A stretch of DNA of 64,000 nt from CAVVJA01 sp963779485 (GCA_963779485.1 CAVZYJ010000009.1:1-64000), one strand, 5' to 3'. Positions 49,345-60,067 are shown, counted from the stretch's first letter. Program-made: numbers and translations. The notes: generated by a model not told the origin, from the sequence alone.

Positions 49345-50100
49345 CCGGTCTGGTCAAGGCCGAGTTCCGCAAGCTGCTGACCACCCAGGTCTGGTTCTGG
49401 ATGCTGATTGTCGCGATCGGGCTCACGGCGCTGGGTGTGGTCGGCACCATCCTCGGCGCCGAAAGCGATGTCACCCTGGCCGCCCAGGTTCGGGACGTCT
49501 TCGTTGCCAGCTCCGCGGCGTTCACCTACGTTCCGCTCTTCGTCCTGGGCGTGCTCGCTATCACGACCGAATTTCGCTACCAGACGATCACACCGACCGT
49601 GCTGACCACACCATCGCGGTGGACGCTGATCACCGCCAAGATCATTGCCTATGTGATCGTGGGTATCGCGCTACGCCCTCGCCTGCCTGATCGTCGAGCT
49701 GGTGGTCGCGCTGCCCTGGCTCGCCGCCCGCGGCATCGACTACTCGCTGAGCGATCAGGTGGGCGCCTTGCTCGCGGTCTTCGTGGTCCTCACGCTGTTC
49801 ACTTTGTTCGGGCTGGGCGCGGGTGCGTTGCTGAAGAACCAGGTGGTCGCCGTGACCGTCGGCGTCATCTTCATCGTGGTTGTGGCCAACCTGATCCTGG
49901 TCATTCCGGGAATCAAGTACGCGTACGCCTACCTGCCGACCGGGCTGGTGAACGCCATCGTGACCCGCAGCGACGCCGAGCGCACCTTCAACGACGTCAC
50001 CCTCTTGGCGCCGGGTACGGCCGTCATCGTGCTGCTCATCTGGGGCATCGGCATGGCGCTCCTCGGCGCGGGCATCACGATGCGGCGCGACATCACCTGA
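49341..50100 (+). CDS. ABC-2 type permease, one frameshift
   Basis: About 253 residues when mended, six hydrophobic helices including WFWMLIVAIGLTALGVVGTI and IVLLIWGIGMALLGAGITM, the membrane partner of the upstream ATPase. A single extra base at about 49670 changes frame between KIIAYVIVGIAL and ALACLIVELVVALPWL. Protein quality resumes at once, so this is likely a sequencing error. Exported substrate unknown. Confidence 0.8.
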
Positions 50101-50103
50101 CCG

Positions 50104-50646
50104 GTGACGCGCGCGCTTCCCCATCGGCCCCGACGCGGGCCCGGCGCCTGCGGGATTCGGAGGCTGCCGGCTGCGGCGATGCTTCTCGCGCTCGCCGTCA
50201 CCACCACCACCGGCTGTGCGGTCGGGCGGCCCGCCGGCTTCACCGCGCGCAGCAACGCCACCTGCGCCGACGCCAGCGCGGCAATCACGAAGCTCAGCTC
50301 CGCCACCGACCCGAGTGCGGGCCTCCGGTACGCGCTCGATCGATACCTGATCGTCGAGAAGGCGGTCGCCACGCTGACCGATTCGCGGCTCCCGGGCGGG
50401 CAGACGGGTAGCGAGCTACGCCAGCGCTGGCTTCAGCCCGCTCGCATCTCGCTCGCCACCGCGACCGGCCAGCTCGAGAGCCTGCGGCAGGCCGTGCGAC
50501 ACGCCGACCGCGAGGCGGCGACCAGCGCCTTTGCCGCGGCTGTCGTCACCGGCACAGCGGGCGTCGACACGGACTATCTGCGGTCGCAGCGCCTCGACCG
50601 GTGCGCCGACCTGTTCACGCCCACGGTTCCTCCGACGGCGTGGTAG
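50104..50646 (+). CDS. putative lipoprotein of unknown function
   Basis: 180 residues. A basic N-terminus (RALPHRPRRGP) leads to hydrophobic LPAAAMLLALAVTTTTGC with lipobox TTGC. The mature part, ATCADASAAITKLSSATDPS onward, is helical and contains a second Cys near the end (DRCADLFTP). GTG start 3 bp after the permease stop, so probably cotranscribed with the exporter. No family recognised. Confidence 0.6.
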   Translation: MTRALPHRPRRGPGACGIRRLPAAAMLLALAVTTTTGCAVGRPAGFTARSNATCADASAAITKLSSATDPSAGLRYALDRYLIVEKAVATLTDSRLPGGQTGSELRQRWLQPARISLATATGQLESLRQAVRHADREAATSAFAAAVVTGTAGVDTDYLRSQRLDRCADLFTPTVPPTAW

Positions 50647-50754
50647 CCATCACGCGAAACCGGGGCCGCGATTGACGCGGGCGTAATCTGGGTAGCCGAT
50701 CCACTCAGGATTGGGTCGAGTCCTCTCGACAGCACACGACACGATGAGGCCAAC

Positions 50755-53700
50755 GTGGCGAGCACGGAGCAGTCCGAAGCGAACCCGTCGAGCCCGGCCG
50801 CTGGGGGCAACTTCGGCGCCAACGAATGGCTCGTCGAAGAGATGTACGAGCGCTACCGGCGCAATCCGGCGAGCGTCGATGCGGCCTGGCATGACTTCTT
50901 CGTCGACTATCGGCCGGCCGACGCGGTTCGGGACCATGACGGCGGCCCCGTGCGACCGGCCAGCACCGAGGTGCAGCCCGGTACGAAGCCGTCGGCGACC
51001 GCTCCGATCAGTCCCGACGAGTCCGGTCGAGATGGGGCGGCCGCCACGGTGGCCAAGCCCACCGAGCCCGAACGCACCGAGCCGAAAGACACCGAGGCGG
51101 CTCGCCCCTCGCCCGCGCCGTCCCGTCCGAGCGCGGCCCCGACCTCCGTAGGCGACGCCACCGCGACCCTGCTGCGGGGCGCCGCGGCCCGCGTGGTGGC
51201 CAACATGACCACCTCCCTCACGGTGCCGACCGCGACGAGTGTCCGGGCCGTGCCGGCCAAGCTGATGGCCGACAACCGCGTAGTGATCAACAACCATCTG
51301 CGCCGGGCGCGAGGCGGCAAGGTCAGCTTCACCCATCTGATCGGTTACGCGATCGTCAAGGCGCTCGCCGACTACCCCGAGATGAACAGCCATTTCGCCG
51401 AGATCGACGGCCGGCCGACGCTCGTCGCGCCGGAACACGTCAACTTGGGGATCGCGATCGACCTGGTCGGCAAGGAGAACACACGGTCCCTGGTCGTGGC
51501 GAGCATCAAGCACGCCGAGGCCATGTCGTTCGCCGAGTTCTGGAGCGCGTACGAGGACATCATCCGGCGGGCCCGGGGCGGCAAGCTCGGCGCGGACGAC
51601 TTCGCCGGAACCACGATCACCCTCACCAACCCGGGCACCATCGGCACGAACCACTCCGTTCCCCGGCTGATGGAGGGCCAGGGAACGATCGTGGGCGTCG
51701 GAGCCATGGAGTATCCGGCCGAGTTCAGCGGCATGAGTCAGGAGATGCTCGCCGAGCGGGCGATCAGCAAGATCATGACGCTGACCTCGACGTACGACCA
51801 CCGCATCATCCAGGGGGCCCAGTCCGGCGAGTTCCTGCGCCGGGTGCACGAGCTCCTGCTCGCCGACGAGTTCTACGACGAGATCTTCGCGGCGCTGCGG
51901 ATTCCGTACGAGCCGGTGCGCTGGTTGGTCGACCGGGAGTTCACCCACGAGGGCCAGATCGACAAGAGTGCGCGCGTCATCGAGCTCATCAACGCCTACC
52001 GCACCAACGGCCACCTGATGGCCGACACCGACCCGCTCGAATACACCGTCCGGACCCATCCCGACCTGGACATCACCCGGCACGGCCTGACCCTGTGGGA
52101 TCTGGACCGGTCGTTCCCGGTCGACGGCTTCGCCGGCGAGAAGCTCATGAAACTGCGGGACATCCTCGGCGTGCTGCGCGACGCGTACTGCCGCAGGGTC
52201 GGCGTCGAGTACATGCACATCACCGACCCGGCCCAGCGCCGGTGGCTGCAGGCCCACATCGAGGTCAAGAGCAGCGCCCCGCACCGCGACGAGCAGCTGC
52301 ACATCCTCGGCCGGCTCAACGCCGCGGAGGCTCTGGAGACCTTCCTGCAGACCAAGTACGTGGGGCAGAAGCGGTTCAGTCTGGAGGGCGCCGAGGCGGT
52401 CATCGCCCTACTGGATGCGGTGCTGTCCCAGGCTGCCGACCAAGACCTGGACGAGGTCGTCATCGGCATGCCGCACCGCGGACGACTCAACGTACTGGCA
52501 AATATCGTCGGCAAGCCGTACGGCAAGATCTTCAACGAGTTCGAGGGAAACATCGACCCCGGCACGGCCCAAGGCTCGGGCGACGTCAAGTACCACCTGG
52601 GCTCGAAGGGCACGTTCCACGCGCCGAGCGGAGCCGGATCGCCGTTTCGTTGACCGCCAATCCGTCACATCTGGAAGCGGTCGATCCGGTTCTCGAGGGC
52701 ATCGCCCGGGCCAAGCAGGACAAGCTCAACAAGGGCGAGTCCGGGTTCACCGTGCTTCCGGTGCTGATGCACGGGGACGCAGCCTTCGCCGGGCAGGGTG
52801 TCGTCGCCGAGACCCTCAATGTGTCGCAGCTCCGGGGCTATCGCACCGGCGGCACCGTGCACGTCATCGTCAACAACCAGGTCGGCTTTACCACCTCGCC
52901 GTCAGCTTCGCGCTCCAGCCTGTATTCCACGGACGTCGCCCGGATGATCGCCGCGCCGATCTTCCACGTGAACGGGGACGATCCCGAGGCGTGCGTGCGG
53001 GTGGCGAAGCTCGCAGTCGACTATCGACGGGAGTTCAAGAAGGACGTCGTCATCGACATGGTGTGCTACCGGCGGCGCGGTCACAACGAGGCGGACAATC
53101 CGTCGTTCACCCAGCCGCTGATGTACGACATCATCGACAACAAGCGCAGCGTCCGAAAGCTGTACACCGAGGCGCTCGTCGGCCGGGGCGACATCACCCT
53201 GGAAGACGCCGAGGCGGCGTTGAAGGACTTCCAACAGCAGCTGGAGAAAGTCTTCGTCGAGACCCGCAACGCGACGGGCCGGGCGCGGCCGGAACGCCAG
53301 CTGGACCGGCTGAGCCCGACCCAACCGGTCACCACGGCGATCAGCGCCGAGGTGATCAAGCGAGTGGCCGACGCCTACGCCAACCCGCCGGATGGGTTCA
53401 CGGTCCATCCGCGGCTCAAGCCGCAGATCGACCGCCGGGTGGCGATGGCGAGCGCCGGCGACGTCGACTGGGCCACGGCGGAGTTGTTCGCGTTCGGGTC
53501 GATCGTGCTCGAGGGCCACGCCGTGCGTCTGTCCGGGCAGGACTCCCGGCGCGGCACGTTCACCCAGCGGCACGCGGTCCTCGTCGATCGGCATACCGGC
53601 GCGGAGTACACGCCGCTGCGGCATCTTTCGGCGGATCAGGCGCCGTTCTGGGTCTATGACTCGCTGCTGTCGGAGTTCGCCGCGATGGGCTTCGAGTACG

Positions 53701-54479
53701 GCTACTCGGTCGCCCGCGACGATGCCCTGGTCTGCTGGGAGGCGCAGTTCGGCGACTTCGCGGACGGCGGGCAGACCATCGTCGACGAGTTCATCTCGTC
53801 CGGAGAGGCGAAGTGGGGCCAACGTTCGGCGATCTCGTTGCTCCTTCCCCACGGTCACGAGGGCCAAGGGCCGGATCACTCGTCCGGGCGTCCGGAACGG
53901 TTCCTGCAGCTGTGCGCCGAGAACAACATGACCGTCGCCATCTGCTCCACGCCCGCGAACTACTTCCACCTGCTGCGGCGGCAGGCGTTGTCACCGGTAC
54001 GGCGCCCGTTGATCGCGTTCACGCCCAAGTCCCTGCTTCGTCTGAAGGCCGCGGTCAGCCAGCTCGACGAGTTCACCGACGGGCAGTTCAACCCGGTCAT
54101 CGGTGACTCGAGGGTGGATCCGGCGAAGGTTCGCCGGGTACTGCTGTGCTCCGGCCGGGTCTACTACGATCTCGCGGCGGTGCGCGCAGAGCAGGCCCGC
54201 GCGGATGTCGCCATCGCCCGGGTCGAGCAGCTCTACCCGTTGCCGGCCGAGGCGATCCGCGCGGAGGTCGACCGCTATCCGGATGCGGAGATCGTCTGGG
54301 TGCAGGAGGAGCCGGCGAACCAGGGCGCGTGGCCGTTCCTGGCGCTCAACCTGCCGGAACACCTCGCCGGCCGACCACTGCTGCGGGTGTCTCGGCGCGC
54401 CGCCCCGTCGCCCGCGGTGGGGTCGACGCGGGTGCACGAAGTGCAGCAACGCGAGATCCTGGCCAGCGCCTTCAGCTAG
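50755..54479 (+). CDS. kgd: multifunctional 2-oxoglutarate decarboxylase/dehydrogenase, second copy, one frameshift
   Basis: 1241 residues after adding one missing base at about 52630. It carries the N-terminal NFGANEWLVEEMYERYRRNP, Pro/Ala linker (about 60-120), E2-like domain with ISLTNPGTIGT-type ITLTNPGTIGTNHSVPRLM and TYDHRIIQGAQSGEFLRRVH, E1 core with MPHRGRLNVLANIVGKPYGK, GDAAFAGQGVVAETLNVSQL (ThDP binding) and CYRRRGHNEADNPS, and C-terminal SRRAAPSPAVGSTRVHEVQQ. It clearly differs from the mycobacterial copy on the left, consistent with another genus. GTG start. The frameshift sits between GTFHAPSG and RIAVSLTANPSHLEAVDPVL, both perfectly conserved, so it is an error. Confidence 0.9.
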
Positions 54480-54498
54480 CCACTCTCGCGCCGGTCCT

Positions 54499-54553
54499 CG
54501 TCCTGATCTTGGACGTACTGCTCCCGGGCGACGATTTCTCCAAGATCACGACG
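54499..54553. repeat. dispersed hairpin repeat, copy 3
   Basis: 15-bp arms CGTCCTGATCTTGGA (54499-54513) and TCCAAGATCACGACG (54539-54553) with one mismatch and a 25-base spacer containing GGGCGACGA. It starts 20 bp after the kgd stop. Confidence 0.85.
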
Positions 54554-54584
54554 ACGTACGACGCTGACACTAGGGTTTCCGCCT

Positions 54585-55584
54585 ATGGCGATACCGCTCG
54601 ACAGCAGCCGGCCGATCCGGTGGGGCGTCCTCGGCGCCGGCGGCATCGCGGCGACCGTCGGCGCCGATATCGCGCGCTCGCCGGACAGCGAGGTCGCCGC
54701 GGTCGGCGCGCGCGATCGCGAGCGGGCGGCCCGGCTGGCCAGCCAGCTCGGCGCTTCCCGGGCATATGGGTCCTATCGCGGAGCTGGTCGCGGATCCCGA
54801 TCTTGACGTCGTCTATCTTGCGACCACGCATGCGCAGCACCACGAGCACGCCCTGCTGGCGCTGCGCGCCGGCAAGCCCATTCTGGTCGAGAAGGCCTTC
54901 ACGCTGAACGCTCGTCAGGCCCGCGATGTCGTCGCCGCGGCCCGCGAGGCTCGACTGTTCTGTATGGAAGCCATGTGGTTGCGGTTCAATCCGCTGATCA
55001 GAACCGCGGTCGACCTAACCCGCGACGGCGCGATCGGCGATCTGATCAGCGTCCACGCCGATCTGTCGGCGCTGTTCCCGTACGACCCCAACCACCGGTT
55101 GTACGACCTGGCCGCCGGCGGCGGCGCCCTTCTCGACCTAGGCGTCTATCCGGCTCATTTCGTGTGGCTGTTCCTGGGTCGACCGGCCGAAGTCCAGGCC
55201 ATCGGCGCGCTCTCGCCTACCGGATCGGACGTCACCTGCGCGCAGCAGTGGGCTTACCCGGACGGCCGGTTCGCGCAATTGTCCTGCACTACCCTCGGCC
55301 GCAGCCCGATGACTGCGCTCATTCACGGCACCGGCGGCTGGATCTCCGTTGACGGGCGGCTGCATCGGCCGACACAGCTCACGGTGCAACGCGGCGATCA
55401 GCGGGAGGTCATCGCCGGCGACCCCACCGGATACGAACTCGAGGTCGCCGAGGTGGAACGCGCGTTGCGCACCGGCGACACCGAGAGCCCGGTCGTGCCG
55501 TTACGGGACACCGTGGAGATTCTCGAGATCATTGACCAGGCCCGCGGCCAGATCGGGGTGCGCTACCCCGTGGACGAGGAGTAG
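54585..55584 (+). CDS. Gfo/Idh/MocA-family NAD(P)-dependent oxidoreductase, one frameshift
   Basis: About 332 residues when mended. Rossmann motif WGVLGAGGIAATVGADIAR at 12-30; conserved VLVEKAFTLNARQARDVV (EKP-type motif as EKAF) and GGGALLDLGVYPAHFVWLFL in the substrate domain. A single extra base at about 54776 shifts the frame between AYGSY and AELVADPDLDVVYLATTHAQ. It acts on a sugar or related alcohol. DUF6104 begins 3 bp after its stop. Confidence 0.85.
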
Positions 55585-55587
55585 ACG

Positions 55588-55758
55588 GTGTACTACACCG
55601 ATCGCGGTATCGAGGAGCTGGCCGAACGGCGCGGTGCGGACGAAGTCAGCCTGTCCTGGCTCGCCGACCGATTGCAGGTCTTCGTCGACGCTCATCCCGA
55701 CTTCGAGGTGGCAATCGATCGGCTGGCGACCTGGCTCGCGCGCGCCGACGACGACTGA
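55588..55758 (+). CDS. DUF6104 family small protein
   Basis: 56 residues, VYYTDRGIEELAERRGADEV onward and DFEVAIDRLATWLARADDD at the end. The opening YxTDRGIEELExRRG and the LATWLARxDD ending match DUF6104, which I associate with the kgd neighbourhood in other actinobacteria. GTG start 3 bp after the oxidoreductase stop. Its 3' end overlaps the convergent YczE-like gene by 67 bp. Function unknown. Confidence 0.75.
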   Translation: MYYTDRGIEELAERRGADEVSLSWLADRLQVFVDAHPDFEVAIDRLATWLARADDD

Positions 55759-56360
55759 CGGACTTCCACCGGCCGGGGAACCGAGAACAGCGGCATGAAC
55801 ACCTGGGCGAGCGGGCCGATGGCGAGCGCGTAGGCGACGGTGCCGACGCCGACCGTGCCACCGAGCAGGAAGCCAGCAAGCAGCACCGCGGCCTCGATGC
55901 CGGTCCGCGCCGAGCGGATCGACCATCCGGTCCGACGTACCAGGCCGGTCATCAGCCCATCGCGCGGGCCGGGCCCGAAGTTCGCGCCGATGTACAGGCC
56001 CGTGGCCACGCCGCAGAGCAGGATGCCGCCGGCCAGATAACCGATTCGCAGGGCCAGCGGACCGGGCGTTGGCAGTACGGCCAACCCACCGTCGATGGAC
56101 GCCCCGACCAGTACGACATTGCTCGCGGTGCCGAGGCCGGGGACCTGCCGCATGGGAATCCAGCCCAGCAGGACGAGGGCTCCGACCACGATGACGATGG
56201 TCCCGATCGACCACCCGAGATGGCGTGAGAGACCCTGGTGGAACACGTCCCACGGATCGAGTCCTAGCCCCGCGCGCACCATCAGGGCTGACGATGTCCC
56301 GTACAGAATCAGGCCAATGTAGAGCTGGGCCAGTCGCCGCACCAGGCCGTTCGCCGCCAT
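55692..56360 (-). CDS. YczE-like integral membrane protein
   Basis: 222 residues with about five helices. Family signs are MVRAGLGLDPWDVFHQGLSR and YIGANFGPGPRDGLMTGLVR, the GPRDGLM motif being typical of YczE/YyaS proteins. The C-terminal 25 residues past the last helix overlap the DUF6104 gene on the other strand. It is divergent from a MocR gene; the YczR-YczE regulator/membrane-protein pairing is established by comparative genomics. Role possibly transport. Confidence 0.78.
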   Translation of the reverse strand: MAANGLVRRLAQLYIGLILYGTSSALMVRAGLGLDPWDVFHQGLSRHLGWSIGTIVIVVGALVLLGWIPMRQVPGLGTASNVVLVGASIDGGLAVLPTPGPLALRIGYLAGGILLCGVATGLYIGANFGPGPRDGLMTGLVRRTGWSIRSARTGIEAAVLLAGFLLGGTVGVGTVAYALAIGPLAQVFMPLFSVPRPVEVRQSSSARASQVASRSIATSKSG

Positions 56361-56405
56361 GATTCCCACTATCGGGCGATCGGTGCCGACCGGCCTCAGC
56401 CAATT

Positions 56406-56444
56406 GACACAGAGTGGCCAGTCCAAAAAGGCCAATTGTGTGTC
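56406..56444. promoter_or_regulatory. nested dyad with TGGCC/GGCCA boxes, candidate YczR-type operator
   Basis: GACACA (56406-56411), TGGCC (56415-56419), 10-base spacer, GGCCA (56430-56434), TGTGTC (56439-56444): two sets of matching arms, offset by one base. It contains ATTGGCC in reverse at 56430-56436, the same box as at the other MocR gene. It lies between divergent YczE and MocR starts. Confidence 0.55.
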
Positions 56445-56455
56445 ATCATGGCCCG

Positions 56456-57898
56456 GTGATCGTCGGTACCCCGCGGATCAGCGGGCGGGCCCTGCAAGCG
56501 CTTCTTCCGGACATCCGCGACCTGCCCGGGCCGGTCTACTCGGCGCTGTGCGACGCGATCGTGTCGCTCGTCCGCGACGGCCGGGTCGCGCCGGAGACTC
56601 GACTGCCATCCGAACGCGAACTCGCGCTGCAACTCAAGCTCAGCCGCGCGACCGTGACGGCGGCCTACGACCGGCTACGCACCGAGGGTTTCTTGCACAG
56701 CCGTACCGGCGCGGGCAGCTACGTGACGCTGCCGGTCGGAACCCGACCGATGCCCTCGGCCGCCCGGTGGTTCCCACCGGCAACACACGAGGACGAGATC
56801 GACATGTCCTGTGCCGCTCTTCCGGCGCCGCCCGGATTGTTCCCGGACGTGCTGATCAGCGCGGAGGCTCGCATCGCCCAGCTCGCGCGCGGCAGCGGCT
56901 ACGACCCGCTCGGGTTGCGCGAGCTGCGAGAAGCGATCGCGGCCCGATTCCGAAGTCGTGGCGTCGCGACCGACGCCGACCAGATCATCGTGACGAACGG
57001 CTCGCTGCACGCGTTCGACCTGCTGCTGCGCCTGTTGCTCGAACCGGGTGATCGAGTGCTCGTAGAGCTGCCCACCTACCCAGGTGCCCTCGACGCGCTG
57101 CGAGCCAACGGCGCCCGGGTCGTTCCGGTGCCGGTGGCACCCGGTGGTGGCTGGCAGGTCGGCCAGATGCAGGCCACTCTCCGCCAGACCGCCCCGCGAA
57201 TGGCATTGCTGATCCCCGACTTCCACAATCCGACGGGCGCGCTGGTCGCTCCGGCCGACCGGCGGGATGTGCTGCGCACCGCCCGCGCGACCGGGACCAC
57301 GGTCGTCGTCGACGAGTCATTCGTCGAGCTCGGCTACGACGGCACGCCGATAGCAACCGCCGGAATCGACCCGTCCGTGGTCACCATTGGCTCGTTGTCC
57401 AAGCCGGTGTGGGGCGGGCTGCGGCTGGGCTGGGTCCGGGGATCGGCCGACTTGGTGCGGCGGCTCGCCGGGCAGCGCGCTGCCACCGACCTCGCCGGTT
57501 CCGCGCTCGATCAGGTCGTCGGGATCGAGCTCTTGGCTCGCCTGGACGAGATTGGCCAGAACCGCCGAGCCGAATTACGTCCGCGCCGAGACGCCCTGCT
57601 CGGCGCCCTCGCGGCACGGCTGCCGGAATGGCGGGTGCCCACACCGGCCGGCGGCCTGTCCGTCTGGGCCGAACTCGACGCTCCGCTGGCGACCCCGCTG
57701 ACCGTGGCCGCCGCGCAATACGGCGTCATCGTGGTATCGGGCTCGCGCTTCGGGGTCGACGGCACGCTCGAACGATTCCTGCGACTGCCGTTCTCGCTGC
57801 CGATCCCGCGTCTGGAGGATGCCGTCAGCCGGTTGGCCGAGGCCTGGCGCGGGCTGGACCGCTCCCGGACTGGCCTGCGCCAACTCGTCGTCGCCTGA
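56456..57898 (+). CDS. MocR-type transcriptional regulator (YczR-like)
   Basis: 480 residues: GntR winged helix (about 20-90; LPSERELALQLKLSRATVTA) and aminotransferase domain. PLP lysine in VTIGSLSKPVWGGLRLGW; LVELPTYPGALDALRANGA and LIPDFHNPTGALV (Asn-Pro contact) are present. GTG start at VIVGTPRISG. Its divergent partner encodes a YczE-like membrane protein, so this is probably a YczR controlling that gene through the dyad between them. Confidence 0.85.
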   Translation: MIVGTPRISGRALQALLPDIRDLPGPVYSALCDAIVSLVRDGRVAPETRLPSERELALQLKLSRATVTAAYDRLRTEGFLHSRTGAGSYVTLPVGTRPMPSAARWFPPATHEDEIDMSCAALPAPPGLFPDVLISAEARIAQLARGSGYDPLGLRELREAIAARFRSRGVATDADQIIVTNGSLHAFDLLLRLLLEPGDRVLVELPTYPGALDALRANGARVVPVPVAPGGGWQVGQMQATLRQTAPRMALLIPDFHNPTGALVAPADRRDVLRTARATGTTVVVDESFVELGYDGTPIATAGIDPSVVTIGSLSKPVWGGLRLGWVRGSADLVRRLAGQRAATDLAGSALDQVVGIELLARLDEIGQNRRAELRPRRDALLGALAARLPEWRVPTPAGGLSVWAELDAPLATPLTVAAAQYGVIVVSGSRFGVDGTLERFLRLPFSLPIPRLEDAVSRLAEAWRGLDRSRTGLRQLVVA

Positions 57899-57911
57899 GC
57901 GTCCGCTTCGG

Positions 57912-59106
57912 TCAGGGAGCCGCGATACCGTCCCGCTGCGGGCGGGCGACGCCCTCCAAGCGGGCTTGTTCCGCAACCGCCGCGGCCACCGCTGGGACGA
58001 CGCGCGGGTCGAACGGCGTCGGCACGATCCGGTCCGGCGCCAGTGCGTCGGCCACGACGTCACCCAGCGCGGCCGCCGCCGCCAGCTTCATGCCTTCGGT
58101 GATCGTGCACGCGCCGCAGTCGAATGCGCCGACGAAGATGCCCGGAAACGCCAGCACGTTGTTGATCTGGTTCGGGTAGTCGCTGCGGCCGGTCGCGTAG
58201 ACGCTCGCGTGCCGGTGGGCAACGTCCGGGGTCACTTCCGGCCGGGGGTTGGCCAGGGCGAAGACGATCGAATTCGGGGCCATCGTGGCAACCGCCGCCT
58301 CGGCCACGACGCCGGAGCTGACGCCGAGAAACACGTCCGCGCCCACCAACGCGTCCTCGATGCGGCCCGACAGCCCGGCCCGGTTGGTAGCTGCGGGCGA
58401 GGTCCGCCTTGACCTCGGTGAGCCCCGCTCGACGCGGTGACAGGATGCCGCGAGAGTCGGCAACGGCCACGTCGCCGATGCCCGCGGCCAGCAGTATCCG
58501 GGTGCACGCCACGCCGGCCGCCCCGGCACCCGACACGACGACCCGCAGGTCGCCGATGTCCCGCCCGGTCACCCGGGCCGCGTTGCGCAGGGCGGCGAGC
58601 ACGACGACCGCCGTGCCGTGCTGGTCGTCGTGAAAGACCGGGATAGTCAGCCGTCGCCGCAGCCGATCCTCGATCTGGAAGCACCGAGGCGCCGAGATGT
58701 CCTCGAGGTTGATGCCGCCGAACGACGGAGCGATGCGCATCACCGTGTCGACGATCTCGTCCGGGTCGGTGGTGCCGAGAACGATCGGCACGGCGGACAG
58801 GCCTCCGAACTCACGAAACAGCGCGGCCTTGCCCTCCATCACCGGCAACGCCGCCGCCGGGCCGATGTTGCCCAGACCCAGCACCGCCGTCCCGTCGCTG
58901 ACAACGGCGACGAGCCGAGACCGCCAGGTATACCGATCAGCCAGCGCGATGTCGTCCGCTATCGCCAGGCACACCTCGGCGACACCTGGGGTGTAGGCAA
59001 GCGACAGCGACTCGCGGTCGACGAGCGGCATCGTGCTCGACACCGTGAGCTTGCCGCCCTCGTGCGCACGGAACACCGGGCTGGCGGGATCGAAAGTCAC
59101 GAGCAT
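57912..59106 (-). CDS. NAD(P)-dependent malic enzyme, one frameshift
   Basis: About 398 residues when mended. N-terminal MPLVDRESLSLAYTPGVAEV with the catalytic Tyr, Lys in MEGKAALFREFGG, metal-binding GINLEDISAPRCFQIE and HDDQHGTAVVVLAALRNAAR, NAD-binding VVSGAGAAGVACTRILLAAG, and C-terminal NQINNVLAFPGIFVGAFDCG. A single extra base at about 58390 separates KADLARS from TNRAGLSGRIEDALVG. GGAG precedes the ATG. It converts malate to pyruvate and CO2. A mycobacterial-type 3' fragment of the same gene is at 1776-2271. Confidence 0.88.
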
Positions 59107-59261
59107 TGCTCCACATTCTCTGGGTGACCGCGAACGCAGCGGTGCGGTGGAGACCATCGCGCGGGGTCACGGCGCAGGGCAGGAGCGACGGGGATCACCC
59201 GATCAGACGAGTGTGGCACGGGTACCGACGCCGGGATAGGAGACCGTGACGTTTGCCATGA

Positions 59262-59603
59262 TCAGACTCGAGCCGGAAGCCAGCGGGCGCGACGACCAGC
59301 TCGCGCCGACCACCGCCACACGATTCGCCCGACGACATCCGCCGGACCGTGCGTGCGACTGTCGCCGCCCGCGGCCTCGTTGTCGCTGCGGACGTGCCAG
59401 CCGGTGCCATCAGGCGCGACGGCTCGCTTGACCACCAAGCGATCGGGCACGTCCCGAAACCGGGCGAGCACGAGGTCACCGCTGCGAATGCGGGTCGTGT
59501 GGCGCACGACGACCACGTCGCCGTCATAGAGCGTCGGCACCATCGACGGGCCGCTGACGCGAACGCGCTGCCACGGCAGCAAAGCAGCCGACACGGTCTC
59601 CAT
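59262..59603 (-). CDS. nickel superoxide dismutase maturation protease (SodX-like, S26)
   Basis: 113 residues of the signal-peptidase S26 fold. Catalytic Ser in VRVSGPSMVPTLYDGDVVVV and Lys in DRLVVKRAVAPDG. It is divergent from sodN with 68 bp between starts, the arrangement known for the protease that removes the NiSOD propeptide. GGAGGAG immediately before the ATG sets the start at METVSAALLPW; an upstream in-frame ATG would place the gene start inside the sodN promoter region. No membrane anchor, as expected for SodX. Confidence 0.82.
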   Translation of the reverse strand: METVSAALLPWQRVRVSGPSMVPTLYDGDVVVVRHTTRIRSGDLVLARFRDVPDRLVVKRAVAPDGTGWHVRSDNEAAGGDSRTHGPADVVGRIVWRWSARAGRRARWLPARV

Positions 59604-59671
59604 GCTCCTCCTGGCGCTCAGAGTAGGGTCCACGACGGAGTGTCCGACTACTGGCAAGCAGGAGGTCGACC

Positions 59672-60067
59672 ATGCGATTGATCCACCCGGTCGTCACGGC
59701 GTATGCGCACTGTGATCTGCCGTGCGGCGTGTACGACCCGGCCCAGGCGCGGATCGAGGCGGAGTCGGTCAAGGCGATCATGGAGAAGTACCAGGGCAAC
59801 GACGATCCGGTGTTCCGGACCCGGGCGCTGCTGATCAAGGAGCAGCGGGCCGAGCTGGTCAAGCATCATCTGTGGGTGCTGTGGACGGACTACTTCAAGC
59901 CGCCGCACTTCGAGAAGTACCCGCAGCTGCATGACCTGTTCAACCGGGCGACCAAGGCTGCGGGCGCGACCGGGGGCAAGGGTTCGGTCGATCCGGCCGA
60001 AGGCCAGAAACTGCTCGACCTGATCGCCGAGATCGACACGATCTTCTGGGAGACCAAGAAGGCGTGA
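59672..60067 (+). CDS. sodN: nickel superoxide dismutase
   Basis: 131 residues. A 12-residue propeptide MRLIHPVVTAYA precedes the Ni-hook HCDLPCGVYDP: after cleavage by the SodX-type protease, His1, Cys2 and Cys6 coordinate nickel (here residues 13, 14 and 18). The rest, ARIEAESVKAIMEKYQGNDD to AEIDTIFWETKKA, is the four-helix NiSOD fold. It converts superoxide to peroxide and oxygen in the cytoplasm as a hexamer. AGGAGG precedes the ATG. A perfect 13-bp stem follows 17 bases after the stop. Confidence 0.95.
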   Translation: MRLIHPVVTAYAHCDLPCGVYDPAQARIEAESVKAIMEKYQGNDDPVFRTRALLIKEQRAELVKHHLWVLWTDYFKPPHFEKYPQLHDLFNRATKAAGATGGKGSVDPAEGQKLLDLIAEIDTIFWETKKA

